Source: Paramecium octaurelia (taxonomy: Eukaryota; Ciliophora; Oligohymenophorea; Peniculida; Parameciidae). From it: a DNA stretch of 64,000 nt. The stretch's first letter is position 1. Each line of letters opens with the position of its first letter. Of the stretch, positions 49,572 to 61,233 are shown one piece after another. Below the pieces are notes generated by a model. The model was not told the DNA's origin, did no database searches, and worked only from the letters and a program-made list of their open reading frames with translations. The DNA is taken from contig CAJJDP010000036.1 of the NCBI GenBank assembly GCA_905182995.1, forward strand, positions 540,502 to 604,501, given 5' to 3'. The position numbers were made by a program, and so were the translations under genes.

Positions 49572-50277
49572 TCATTTAATATTCCAAAGTTCCTCATAAG
49601 CATTTGAAATTCGTTATAAACAATATCCTGCACTTAGTGAATATGAGGATATACAAATGCATTCATCAATATATTAAGCTTCCATTCCTGGATTACCTTT
49701 AGAAACAGCACCTATCACATAAACTATTGGTTTGTTCTGATCAAGGTTTGGTTATTTGATCTATTGAATAAAATTCCAAATATATTACAAATTATTTGAT
49801 ATCAATTAATTTGGCTTATGTAGATGTACCTATTTTGAGAGCCTCGCTAGGTAAATGGTCAGTAATAGGATTTTTGATAACTTTTATTAATGTTTCTGAA
49901 CTTTCTACAGCTCTTACTCTAAGTTTATGCAAGGCTTATGCGAATAATGCTGCATATGATTCATAAGTTCTTGGCACTTTTAATTTAGGGCTAATATCAA
50001 GTATGACGTTTTGAGCTGTGTGAACGTAGATTTTTAGTTTTCCTGCCTTATTCAATGGGGAATCCATCAGACTAAGCAAGCAATGATGCAAAATATCAGG
50101 TCTGTAAAGGGAATAATCTTTATTCAATGTTTAATTTATGTAATTCTTATGTTCATCAGCATTGAGTAAAACGACTTGTTGTCTTATTGTCGCAATTTCT
50201 AATGGAGCTTATTCTAATACAATGATTAGTTATCTCTTATCTTCAATATCTTCAGGTAATAATAATTCTTATTACAT
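49572..50277 (-). CDS. EMG1: Ribosome biogenesis methyltransferase EMG1/NEP1
   Basis: A 225-residue protein with a 28-nt intron (49761-49788). Motifs of the SPOUT family member Nep1 are clear: [20 protein letters not shown] (substrate-binding block), [24 protein letters not shown], and [21 protein letters not shown] (RNA-binding and SAM region). The C-terminus YVIGAVSKG ... [13 protein letters not shown] ... AYEELW matches the knotted SAM site. Function: N1-methylation of the hypermodified pseudouridine in 18S rRNA and 40S assembly, in the nucleolus. The N-terminal ~45 residues are shorter than in fungi. Its start codon is 24 bp from that of the divergent coiled-coil gene. Confidence 0.93.
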
Positions 50278-50301
50278 TAATTTATTTAACAACTACATAC
50301 T
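50278..50301. promoter_or_regulatory. 24-bp divergent gap between start codons
   Basis: Only 24 AT-rich bases separate the EMG1 start (minus) and the coiled-coil protein start (plus). Both transcripts must have almost no 5' leader or initiate inside each other's coding region. Confidence 0.5.
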
Positions 50302-51169
50302 ATGTCTTAGTAAATAAAATAAGTTGAAATAAAATAAGTTAGATCAACCTCATTCAATAATAATTATAAACCTTACGATCGTCGATAGTCGTAACCTTTA
50401 AATTAGACATTTGAATAAAAGTAATTCGAGTACCATCAATCGAATTAATCCACTGGTTAAGACTTGGTTGACAATGATAAACAAAGTTAAATGTTACAAG
50501 TGTTGGAACAATAAATAAATATTAATTAGTATTTGGAGTAATAAGTTAACACATTGTAATAGTAACTGATAAAATAATAGAAAGTATTTAGTATTATTAA
50601 GTTTAATAAAGATTATTGAACAATAAAGTGATATATCTCATGTTTTAGAATAACTTAATGTATACAAAGAAATAGTGGAATAATTGGAATTTAGACTGAA
50701 GGACATTTTGAAGGAAAATGACGAGTTAAATCAATTTAATTAAAAATAACAACAAAAAATATATTATCTGGAAGAGGAAATTCGAAAATATTAATAAATT
50801 ATTGATGAAAAGATACATGAGTAAGTAAAAGGAGTAATGTCACCCGATGTTTAAAGAAAGATGAAGAGATTAATCGAAGAAAATACCATTCTTAAACAAA
50901 GTAATAAATAAATGGAAGATGAAGTAAATGAATTAAGAAAGAGTTTAGAATAGTTCAAAGAATCCATTTAAACTCTTCATCTTCATAATAATACTTAGGA
51001 TAATAATTATGTGGCCGAATTAGAAAATTAAATTTAATATTTTTAAGAGATGCAACAAATTGACTAACTAAAGATGCAAGCTTTGGAGGAAAAGTTAAAT
51101 TTACTATAAAAAGAAAATTATAGATTACAAGACAATCTAAAATCAAAAAGAAAATAATATCAATCATGA
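50302..51169 (+). CDS. Coiled-coil protein, 279 aa
   Basis: A 28-nt intron (50584-50611) gives an exact 280-codon frame. The N-terminal ~60 residues are Gln/Asn/Arg-rich and disordered. The remainder is a continuous coiled coil (YKEIVEQLEFRLKDILKEN, MKRLIEENTILKQSN, MQALEEKLNLLQ). The repeating heptads suggest a parallel dimer, perhaps cytoskeletal. No named family. Confidence 0.66.
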
Positions 51170-51308
51170 TTTTTATTTATCTAAAAACATTTTTATTAGA
51201 ATTTCTAATAGATATAACTCTCTGTTTCTATTTAAACTATCAGTAACTCCATTTTTAGATGCTATTCCAAATGTTGCTTTAAAGTTATAATATCTCATTC
51301 CTGCTGTA

Positions 51309-52642
51309 GATAATTTAATTGATTTCATTGATTGTTGTCTATTTGCTAAATCTTATAAGATATTATTGCAGTTATTATTGTCTATAAATCAAGATAATAT
51401 TAGAATGAATAATTGCTGTATTCTTTTTTAAAGTTGATTTCTTACTTTTATAAATATTGAAATTAACTTTCAGACATTAAATTAATGGAATATAATGAAA
51501 TAAAGTAACAGGTAACTTAATGATAAATTTCTAGATTGTTTCCAATATAAAGGAAAACAAATAAAAAATTAAGGATCTCTAAGTATTCTTAAAAACTTAG
51601 CACTATGAATATAGTGAAGCATAAGAAAAATTAGAAGAAGAAAAATAAAGAAGGAGAAAGGCAAAAAGTTCAAAAAACAAATTTTCTAGCTTTGAAAATG
51701 CAATCAATAGACCCCCATTTTTTAGTGCTACTCATGTTTAGTAAACGTTTCATGAATAACCATTTATTGACAATGAAGTACCAGCATTGACAGCAACCTA
51801 AAAAGAATAACTTATTATGCCATAAAGAAACAAAAGCCCAAGCTCAAGTATGAATAACAATAATTTTGCAGTTACTTATAAAATTGACCATCCATTATCA
51901 AAATTACAAAGCGATTTTCCTTCTTTGAAACCAAATTAAATGAGTGAAAAGGAAATTAAAAGATTGGAGTATTGGCAAACTATTACAAACTAAACAACAA
52001 AGTTGTAAATCGAAGAAGTACTGTTTTATTTGACATTAGCAAAATAAATAATTGATTGGAAGTTTGAAGAAAAAAGAATTAGAATAAAAACATACATAAG
52101 TCTTTTAATTAGCAAATACAAATTTACGACTTTTAGACCCTAAACCATCATTAATCTCAGAAAATCCATTAACACCAAGAAGATTATAAAAGCTAATAAC
52201 CTTGCCAAGATTATATGAAAAAAAAGTATGGACTCCTAACAATAACTATTTTTGATTCATTTTCATTAAATAGATCTAAGAAAATAATATTAAATATTGA
52301 ATAATAACTTATTGTACTTTGTAAAGCTTAAAATAATTCAGTTTATAAAGTATTCTCTTGTCTTTTTTCATAGTTTTGGTAAGATTTTAATATATTTTCA
52401 AAACCATAGAAATTTATTATAAAATTATATATAAATTATTTAATAGTTAGCTAAACCAATATATATACCCTAGATCTAATTCATAAAATAAACTCATTTA
52501 ACAAAGACAATATTAATGAAGGAATATTAATTTAAAATATATATATATCCGAAAAAAATAAAATAAAAAATCATTCTTTTTAAGTAGATTGCCCCAATCC
52601 TCAAAAGAGATTCTTTAAAATCTAACTACATTCGTCTTTTGG
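51309..52642 (+). repeat. First copy of exact 1,334-bp tandem duplication
   Basis: Repeated at 52644-53977 at a constant offset of 1,335 bases with the single N at 52643 between. The copies match wherever I compared them, from GATAATTTAATTGATTTC to CATTCGTCTTTTGG. As with the 34-36 kb case, this is the signature of two overlapping contigs joined without merging. Confidence 0.93.
51485..52255 (+). CDS. Hypothetical coiled-coil protein, 241 aa (copy 1)
   Basis: Two introns (23 nt right after the first ten codons; 22 nt, GTACTG...TTAG, near 52030) give an exact 242-codon frame. An N-terminal coil (YSEAQEKLEEEKQRRRKAK) is followed by a Phe/Pro-containing stretch (NRPPFFSATHVQQTFHEQPF) and a second coil (EKEIKRLEYWQTITNQ). 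The C-terminus has a Pro-rich segment (LLDPKPSLISENPLTPRRL). Unknown function. A second, identical copy starts at 52820. Confidence 0.65.
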
Positions 52643-52643
52643 N
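52643..52643. other. Single N, contig junction
   Basis: One undetermined base between the two 1,334-bp copies; a scaffolding join. Confidence 0.9.
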
Positions 52644-53977
52644 GATAATTTAATTGATTTCATTGATTGTTGTCTATTTGCTAAATCTTATAAGATATTA
52701 TTGCAGTTATTATTGTCTATAAATCAAGATAATATTAGAATGAATAATTGCTGTATTCTTTTTTAAAGTTGATTTCTTACTTTTATAAATATTGAAATTA
52801 ACTTTCAGACATTAAATTAATGGAATATAATGAAATAAAGTAACAGGTAACTTAATGATAAATTTCTAGATTGTTTCCAATATAAAGGAAAACAAATAAA
52901 AAATTAAGGATCTCTAAGTATTCTTAAAAACTTAGCACTATGAATATAGTGAAGCATAAGAAAAATTAGAAGAAGAAAAATAAAGAAGGAGAAAGGCAAA
53001 AAGTTCAAAAAACAAATTTTCTAGCTTTGAAAATGCAATCAATAGACCCCCATTTTTTAGTGCTACTCATGTTTAGTAAACGTTTCATGAATAACCATTT
53101 ATTGACAATGAAGTACCAGCATTGACAGCAACCTAAAAAGAATAACTTATTATGCCATAAAGAAACAAAAGCCCAAGCTCAAGTATGAATAACAATAATT
53201 TTGCAGTTACTTATAAAATTGACCATCCATTATCAAAATTACAAAGCGATTTTCCTTCTTTGAAACCAAATTAAATGAGTGAAAAGGAAATTAAAAGATT
53301 GGAGTATTGGCAAACTATTACAAACTAAACAACAAAGTTGTAAATCGAAGAAGTACTGTTTTATTTGACATTAGCAAAATAAATAATTGATTGGAAGTTT
53401 GAAGAAAAAAGAATTAGAATAAAAACATACATAAGTCTTTTAATTAGCAAATACAAATTTACGACTTTTAGACCCTAAACCATCATTAATCTCAGAAAAT
53501 CCATTAACACCAAGAAGATTATAAAAGCTAATAACCTTGCCAAGATTATATGAAAAAAAAGTATGGACTCCTAACAATAACTATTTTTGATTCATTTTCA
53601 TTAAATAGATCTAAGAAAATAATATTAAATATTGAATAATAACTTATTGTACTTTGTAAAGCTTAAAATAATTCAGTTTATAAAGTATTCTCTTGTCTTT
53701 TTTCATAGTTTTGGTAAGATTTTAATATATTTTCAAAACCATAGAAATTTATTATAAAATTATATATAAATTATTTAATAGTTAGCTAAACCAATATATA
53801 TACCCTAGATCTAATTCATAAAATAAACTCATTTAACAAAGACAATATTAATGAAGGAATATTAATTTAAAATATATATATATCCGAAAAAAATAAAATA
53901 AAAAATCATTCTTTTTAAGTAGATTGCCCCAATCCTCAAAAGAGATTCTTTAAAATCTAACTACATTCGTCTTTTGG
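52644..53977 (+). repeat. Second copy of exact 1,334-bp tandem duplication
   Basis: Same sequence as 51309-52642. It continues into the unique inverted-repeat element and the rest of the chromosome end. Confidence 0.93.
52820..53590 (+). CDS. Hypothetical coiled-coil protein, 241 aa (copy 2, probably the same gene)
   Basis: Identical to the gene at 51485-52255, displaced by exactly 1,335 bases. If the duplication is an assembly artefact this is one gene counted twice. Confidence 0.6.
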
Positions 53978-53983
53978 GTCAAG

Positions 53984-54113
53984 TCTAGTTCGGCTTATAC
54001 TCTGAAGGTATTAATTTGGCTAAAGTTCTCTTCATTAACAACAGGTGGTCAAGTGAAGTTCTCTAGCAAATACCTCACAATAAATTAGTTCGGGTAACGT
54101 AAGCCGAACTAGA
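53984..54113. repeat. 130-bp element bounded by 14-bp inverted repeats
   Basis: TCTAGTTCGGCTTA at 53984-53997 is perfectly complementary to TAAGCCGAACTAGA at 54100-54113, enclosing about 100 bp. The interior contains CTCTGAAGGTATTAATTTGG and GGTGGTCAAGT. Near-identical words (CTCTGGGTATTAACTTGG and GGTGGCCAAGT) occur in the subterminal block at 63800-63850, which suggests a shared origin. It could be a small structured RNA, a relic of chromosome-end sequence, or a miniature mobile element. There is no coding capacity. Confidence 0.6.
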
Positions 54114-54625
54114 AATGGTTTATAGTCTCTACATGGGAATAGAGACCAATTAATTTTCAAACAAAAATAATATTAAAAATTTAACAGAAAAATTTCATTT
54201 AAATAGTTAAATCACAATCGGTTTGTGAATAAAATAAGATTAATTAATACGCAGCATTATTCAAAGTAATATCAAATTAATTTCTTTCTAAATTTTTAAG
54301 TATTTTTATCTTGCATTGATCTGGAGATTAGCTCAATATAATATATTTTCTCTATTAAAAATTTTTTCACTCTGACCTTTCCTATAATGAGAGTGCAATA
54401 TATTAATTGTCATACCCTTAAAATGTCTTCTACACTCTATTTTACTTTAAATTGTAGCTTCAAAACTATTTTAGTTATACCTAACCAGATTTGAAGGGAA
54501 TGGCTAAATTGAAAATTTTTTGTGATCTTTCTAGTTAAAATAAAATGCAAAAATTATTATAAAATAATGAAAATGTATATTTCATATATATATTTATTTA
54601 ATTAATAGAGAAAATATCCGTGTAT
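54114..54625. other. Non-coding stretch
   Basis: AT-rich, without an open frame of interest. A short hairpin lies at about 54125-54150 (GTCTCT and AGAGAC around a ten-base loop), just beside the inverted-repeat element. Nothing else recognised. Confidence 0.4.
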
Positions 54626-56768
54626 TCAATCTTTTTGTTTAATGTAATATATTTCAAACAATGTTTAAAATAACTTTAAGTCTTTTACTAACTACCAGTC
54701 ATCCAAAGTTATGTCTTCTCTGTAATGCTCTTTTAATATATAAATAGCTCTTCTTGTAATCTAAGGAAATGAAATTAATAAATACCAAACTTGCTCGTTT
54801 GTTTCTAGATTGATTTGCTTTCCCGCCTATATAGCTTAATTTGTTCCGATTCTCAATGCTACTTTGGTAGCTCTGGCTTCTTTCAAACTCTTATGATTTA
54901 ATTCAATAGTCTCAACAATTCCAATTTTATTTTTGTTACTATTTTAATCATAAATGCATATAGGTGTTCCTGTTTTTAAAATTCCTTGTTCAACTTCAAC
55001 TCCTAAAATCAAAGGCTCCTTTGTATTGATAATACGAACTATCTAATTTAATATTAGATGGATTTAATACCTTTAACAATGAGGGAAATACAAAATCAGT
55101 AGCCTCTTTCTTCTTTTCTTTCTTTTTTGACTTACTTTATAAACTCTGTAAACTTAATTAATAAATGATAAATGATGTTTGCTTCAAAAGTCTTGATTTC
55201 ATTTTCCTCACCAAATTTCTAAGCATTTGGCAATGTTTTTACATCGAAAACCAACATAAAAGCATATCAATAAAGAATAAATATATATACTCTTTCTTTC
55301 TTCTATTAAGATCCTCCAACAGCACATTTTTCAAGGCTTTCATTACTTCATCTTTTGATACTGGCCCAACACTAACATATGAAACAGGAATAACTTAACT
55401 ATTCAAATATTGTAGAAGTGCTTCTAATGAACCTAAAGTAGATGCTGCAACTCCCACTCCTTAATTTTATAGTTTTATGTATTTTTTGACCTCCTCCATC
55501 TCATTGTTAACTATTTTGGTTGCTTTATCGATATCTTCTTAAGAATTAGCCAAATATATTTGAGATCCTGCCATAGCATCTTCTAAACCTACTGCCAATA
55601 TTTTTAGACCTATTGATTCATATATAATATCATCATGAATATACTCACCTTTAACTCTAATTTCTTTCATTGGATTAAGAGTTAAAAGAGCTCTAACCTT
55701 AGTCACTATGGGGAGCCCTCTTTTCAATTTCTTTTCTGGAAAGAAGGTAGCACCAATTTATTATGTAATTCCTCCTGCTTCACCCTCTTAAATATTAGTA
55801 TTTCTAATCTTGTCTAGCATAGTTGCATTACCTGTATCGACATGTCCTAAAATGCAGCGAATCGGTAATCTTAATTCACCTACAGGTTTGTATAAATCTA
55901 AAATTTCTTTTTGTTGTTGTTGAGGAAAAAGATTAGTAATATTATTGTTCTTATTATCTTTTTTAATCTTCTATTTGTTGCTTTTCTTCATCTATTTCCT
56001 GTTTAAATTGTTCTGCTTCTCCGTCCTCAAAAATTTGCTCCCAACTTTCAATGTCCTCAACTTAATTTTATTTGATGATCACCTCTCTTTTACTTTTTAG
56101 TATCATTATTATTAATTAGATTGGCCTGGTTGTTTTTTTTTTCACAATGTTCGATTTATTACCAGTATCATCAACTTTAATTCCTAATTATTCTCTCATC
56201 AATTTGAGTTTCTCCTCCTCTTCAAGTTGTTTTTTGTTTTATATTCCCCCCTCTTCAATAACTTTTCTTTCTGTTTTAATTTCTTTATTCTTCTCTCTTC
56301 TTCTGCCTAACCTTTCTAATTTTTCTTTAATTTTTCTTTATTGTTCTTCCTTTTTTCTTTGCATCTTATGTGCTTTCAATGCTGCTGCCTTTGGCTTTTT
56401 TCCTGACTTCTCTGATTTTTTTCAAGGATCTATGCTTATTACTATGGCTATGGTTATGGCTAATTTTTCTTCTTTTCTGCCTATTTTACTTTTTTTTCTT
56501 CTTTTTTCAGCTATCTTTTTTTGCCTCTTCATCCAATTCTTATTCTTACAGTGCCTTAGATGCTAGTATTTTATCTAATTCATCTTCAGAATCATTTTTT
56601 TTATTTTTAATTTTTTTTTGTTTATTTTTTTAATATTTTTTGGTTCTTCATTCTTTGGAGCCAGTTTTTCTTCTACTTCATTTTCTTCTTCTCCTTACAA
56701 GAACTTTGAGCCTTCATTTTAAGGTTGAGATCCGATCCTTCTGATTCTGGTTTTAAAAATTTCGACAT
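54626..56768 (-). pseudogene. eIF5B/IF2-like gene lacking most of its GTPase domain
   Basis: The minus strand encodes a lysine/acid-rich N-terminal arm, then [10 protein letters not shown], the G1 region of eIF5B, but continuing NATMLDKI where a functional G1 has a Lys-Thr pair. The switch-I block GEAGGITQQIGATFFPEKKL follows. It is then joined directly to domain II (LPIVTKVRALLTLNPMKEIRVK), so the G3 DTPGH, G4 NKxD and G5 elements, some 200 residues, are missing. Domain III (VAASTLGSLEALLQYL, INIGPV-like VSVGPVSKDEVMKA) and domain IV (KEHYREDITLDDWQLVKDLKL) are present. Several frame changes occur, some explained by introns, at least one (near 55130) not. It cannot hydrolyse GTP in the normal way; a decayed paralog or a domain III-IV regulator are the options. 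Confidence 0.78.
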
Positions 56769-56776
56769 GATTTAAT

Positions 56777-57504
56777 TCATGTTCTATAATCACAAATTTA
56801 AATGGTTTTTAATTCTTTAATAATAGTTTACAATTTTATATTTAACATTAATAAACTCTCACCTAATTCCAAAGTCTCACTTATTCGGTTGTTCTAAGAT
56901 GGCCATCCATTTCCTCATTCTTCATATTTCAAAAATATTACTTTTAAGTCAAAACAATCTATTAAATCATCGACCTCAAAATTCTTACATAACTTCTAAT
57001 ACTCTCAAACAATAATAGAATCACATTATTACTTGAAAGGTAAATTTTCATAAATATTTTCAAATTACAATTAATTATTTCTAACGTCTTCCTAAACCTG
57101 CAACAATGATGAATCTGATGCAATTCAATTTTGATGATAAATATATTTGCATCAATTAGAGGTTAATTAATAATCACTTTTAAATGAATTCGTCAAGTTG
57201 CCTTACATAAATATAACAAATTATACTATCTATATTTTCCTTGAACCCTAATTTATTCATTCCTCATCTTATTCAATTAGCAAATCACATCATTCTTTAA
57301 ATACTCATATAACCTTAAGCATATTTCTTTCATGAGATTGCTATTGAAAAATTTCACGATCCTCTGCTTCATTTTTATTGCTTAGTTCTTAGTTATTTCC
57401 CATTCAAAAAGCGTACCATACATGAAAAATAAAGTAACAACATCTGCTCCCTTTTCTTTTTCTGTTAGAGCTTTCACTTTGTAGTTATGAAAATTTAAAA
57501 GCAT
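56777..57504 (-). CDS. Probable gene, intron structure unresolved
   Basis: The first exon on the minus strand is clear: MLLNFHNYKVKALTEKEKGA and about 90 further residues of a soluble helical protein (FEWEITKNQAIKMKQRIV, then MKEICLRLYEYLKNDV). A likely 30-nt intron follows. Beyond it two frames compete: a hydrophobic one that stays open and an acidic, more protein-like one (LQVQEDVRNNQLQFENIYEN, NFEVDDLIDCFDLK) with TGA breaks. A 22-nt intron near 56925 fits the acidic frame. I cannot finish the model. No family recognised. Confidence 0.4.
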
Positions 57505-57603
57505 TTTTATTTCTAAAACAATATTTAAAAATTATAATTTAAAATTATAATTTTATATTGTTCTTCCTAAGAAAGCAGAATTATTATTTTCATATTACTT
57601 CAG

Positions 57604-58678
57604 ATGGCAACAACTGTCGAGAAGCAGAAGAGTGGTCATTGGTTTTATCTTGACTGTATAATTAAATCCTTAATTATGAAATTATCAATATAAATAATTA
57701 AATTTGTATATTTATATCAGACCTTTTCTATAAATATTTTTTATTTTCCTATTCTTTCGCTTTCGTAATTTAATGAGGAAAATTGATTATAGGAACTCGA
57801 TAAGGTTACTTCTAAAATTTAAATTGTAGAACAGATTAATAAAAACTATTATTTTTAGTAAGTTTTAATTTAAACGATAAGTTATTTCTATTAACTTGAT
57901 TATTTCAGGACTGTTAATCTTCATAATTTTCCTTCTAGAATTATTTTCAGCCAACATTTGTAAGTTGAGCCAATTTGGTAAAGGAGATTTGCCTCTTTTT
58001 TATATTTAGTAATTAGCCGATCAAATAGAAAACACAAAGAAATTTTTAAATATTATTAATATTTAAACTAAATTGTATTTAATAAACTCATTCAAACTCA
58101 ATTTGAAAATAAGATAATTTAATATTAAAGCAAACTAAGATATATTACAATATCAATTCTCAAAGTCTAATAATTAATCATATTTGGGCTTCTATGTTAT
58201 TTTTGCTTTATGGTATGTGCTGGAAAACAGAAATTCACTACTTTTTTCTTAATCAAAATTATCCTCAACAATTTAGAATTTCAATATTCATACATGTGTA
58301 GAGCTACTAAAAAATGTGAATACGATAAACATAATTAATTTAACCACTGAAAAATCTAAACTAAGTGAAGTTAATTTAGAAGAATCAGCAGACTCTATTA
58401 ATATCTATATAAACGACAAGATTGAGATGGAAAATATAACATAATGTTATTTTAATCCTAAATTAAGTGAAAATATATTCTAGGCATCCTCATCAAATAC
58501 TGCGATTCTAATTTTTTTATTATTTTCTTTATTTTTCACCTTTCAACTAATAATTGTTAGTTTATTGTAGTTTAATCAGTAACCATAACTGATTGAAAAA
58601 GAAAATTATGATATTTTCATTAATTATGAAAAAACATTCGACAGAGTTTACATAAACGGGGTCGAATCTGGAGAGTGA
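57604..58678 (+). CDS. Hypothetical membrane protein with two TM segments, 348 aa
   Basis: A 28-nt intron (57765-57792) gives an exact 349-codon frame. Two strong hydrophobic segments (ISGLLIFIIFLLELF near residue 90 and AILIFLLFSLFFTFQLIIVSLL near 305) flank a ~190-residue Asn/Ser/Leu-rich region with LGFYVIFALWYVLENRNSLL. The topology could place the middle outside or in a lumen. The C-terminus (NYEKTFDRVYINGVESGE) is charged. No family recognised. Confidence 0.55.
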
Positions 58679-60529
58679 ATTACGATTTATAAATCGAAAT
58701 AAATTCATCTTTTAATTTAGATTGAAGTATGTGATTGTGGTTTAGATTGAATGAAAATATATTATGTATAAAATTTGATAATTCAAAATAAAACGATGAG
58801 AAAGAACATCAAAAACAAATGTAAATATGAAAAAAGGTAGGATTCAAATTCTATATGGGTTTTGGATTAAATCAGATATTGATAACTTTAATAAATTATA
58901 AGTTATAATTAATTTTTCATTGAGATTTGCTCCTATTTATATATTAGATCAAACTTAAAAAGTTCTAATTCATTGCTAAAAATCTTCAAAAATTAATTAT
59001 CCAAATTGTTCTTAGCCATTGATTTTTAATTTAAGTATCATCAACCGCATAAATACCCAATAAAATATCTTGGATCAGCTATTGTATCACTTTGAAACAC
59101 TCTTCTTTCATTACCCCAGATTCAAACATACAAATTATCTTTGGATTATAGATGAACTAAGAAGATTAAAACTTTGTGTGTCTTTAATTAATATATATTA
59201 ATGTACACACATGAGGCTTCGAATTCATTTCTAAAGATTATAGAGATGTAAAAAAAGTATAAAATTTTTAAATTATTTAGAAATTAATTAAAATTGAAAT
59301 CAAATATTCAAAAATATAAAAAATCATCCTTATAAAAAAATATTGAAGCTTCGTTTTTGTAGACACATGTTAAAGATAAATTTCATTAATAAAGATGAAT
59401 CCAGATTATGAAGTCTAGAATCTTTGGTTATGTAACAAATGATGTTGGTTTAGATAATCAAAATTAACTGAGTCTGATTGTTTAAAGTCAGATATAATAG
59501 TGAAGGTCAATTAACAATAAGATTTAATGGAACATATTATCCTGATTGTGTGAAAGGACCCTGCCACTATTCTGATTTTATAATTAAACCTCATTTGATT
59601 CATCTTTACAGATTCAGTATTCTGTAAATTTAGGAGAATACTCTAATTTATTAATAATTCGTTAAATTCAGAATGCATTTCATCAAATTGTTCATTAATG
59701 GTTTGTAGAAGATTTACTTTTCATTAATCATTAAAATGCTTCTATTTTATTTTGGATTTTTTTAGAATAAAAAAATTATCAAAGATTTTTGAATTTATGT
59801 TAACAAATATCTTTTTCAAATTAAAAGACAAATAAAGTTTATTTACTTTAATGTTGAGGGATGAGAATTCATGTTTTTATCTAAATATTCATGTAGAAAA
59901 TGATTGTTTGGTTCCCTGTTCTTCTTTTTCAATCAGTTTATTGTAACTCTAATTTATCTAAATTATTAATGACTGTTTAAACTATAAAATTAATCGAGCT
60001 TATGGTATTCTCTTAATTTTGCCAATCTGTGCTTAACTCTAGATTGTTTGCTTTTGTGGGTCTTAAAAGAAATTTTTCTAAAAATTAGGAAAATAGTTGT
60101 ATACAATTTCTTTTAAAATATCTATTTAATTAACAAGCCTATTGAAATTAGCAAATAGAATCTAAAATAACATTTGAATAAAAAAAACCAATAAGAAAAC
60201 AAATTATGAAATAAAAAACCATATAATTCTTATTATTGTGTTGTATAAATTGAACTTGCTAGTATAATCGATACGGCACAAATTACTTTCATTAGATGTT
60301 GATTAGATTTAATTATCCAGTTATATATGGTTTAATTGCTATAACAGTATAACCGAATAAACAAGTAATACAAAGTTGCATTTTTATTGGAACTAATAGG
60401 CCATAACGATAATAATGATTTCTCTTTGCACTATCTCGTTTCCAAGAAATAAGCATGATTTCGATATTCGTTAGAGTAATAACTATGGGCACATTCCCTT
60501 CAATCCAATATTCATCTTATATTTTTCTA
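58679..60529. other. Gene-poor AT-rich sequence
   Basis: No frame on either strand can be supported. Around 59400-59700 there are short plus-strand fragments that look like eroded extracellular-protein sequence (for example a Cys-containing YYPDCVKGPCHYSDF segment near 59540). Elsewhere long runs of TGA-interrupted AT-rich sequence. It probably represents decayed subtelomeric genes. Confidence 0.4.
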
Positions 60530-61233
60530 TCAAAATACGGCGAAACGATTTCTCAAGATTGGAGAAATAAATGAAAAATTGCATTTAATAAGCTTTATAA
60601 CTATTCCAATTCCAAATAAACAAAAAATAACTGTTTTATAAGTAGAAGTCATAATTAAGCTCCAAATTATTCTAAAGTATATTATCAATATATCTTTGAT
60701 CGAAACTAAAAAGCAATCTAATGAATAAGCTAGTGATTCAATAGTGTTACCAACAGTATTTACTAATGATGCTATTCCAATTGGAACCTGCAATTAAAAG
60801 GTAAAAATAGTTGAAATAATTTGAAGATAATTTTTAAATACTGTAATAAGAATTGCTGTTTAAGTTTATTTTATTGTTCCTCCAATTCCAAAAGCTTTCA
60901 AACTCAAACCTTTTAAAAATTCTTCAATCATTTCTGCTGTGCTAATCACTGACATCAATGTTGAAATAATGGTCCAATGGCTCAAACAAATTATTGTTAT
61001 AACATTATAAGCTATTATATCGCGACTTCTGCATGAATATGCTGAACTTACAGAATATGACCCATTTCCTCTATAATCGTATTAATCACACTATTCACAT
61101 AAGAGTCCAATATGTCATAATATACATGATTCATCCCCTGGGCCTTAGTAATTCTACAACAAATGATAACAATTTTCAATGTTTTGAGTATAATAGCAAG
61201 CTCTCCAATAAAGTTCCCTTATATTTCTATCAT
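60530..61233 (-). CDS. Multi-pass membrane protein fragment
   Basis: Minus-strand reading from ATG at 61231-61233 gives MIEIQGNFIGELAIILKTLK and a helical region, then (after an unresolved frame change near 60970) LSLKAFGIGGTIKQTQTAIL, VPIGIASLVNTVGNTIESLA, SLDCFLVSIKDILIIYF and TYKTVIFCLFGIGIVIKLI, ending at TGA. Several hydrophobic helices are evident. The style resembles the C-terminal TM part of large ciliate surface proteins, but no family is certain. It may be the 3' end of a longer, partly eroded gene starting further right. Confidence 0.42.

Noticed and set aside
56147-56633. Two overlapping very hydrophobic plus-strand frames (Phe/Leu/Ser-rich, apparent membrane proteins)
   Set aside because: They are the antisense of the Lys/Glu-rich N-terminal arm of the eIF5B-like gene: AAA/GAA codons read backwards give Phe and Leu/Ser.
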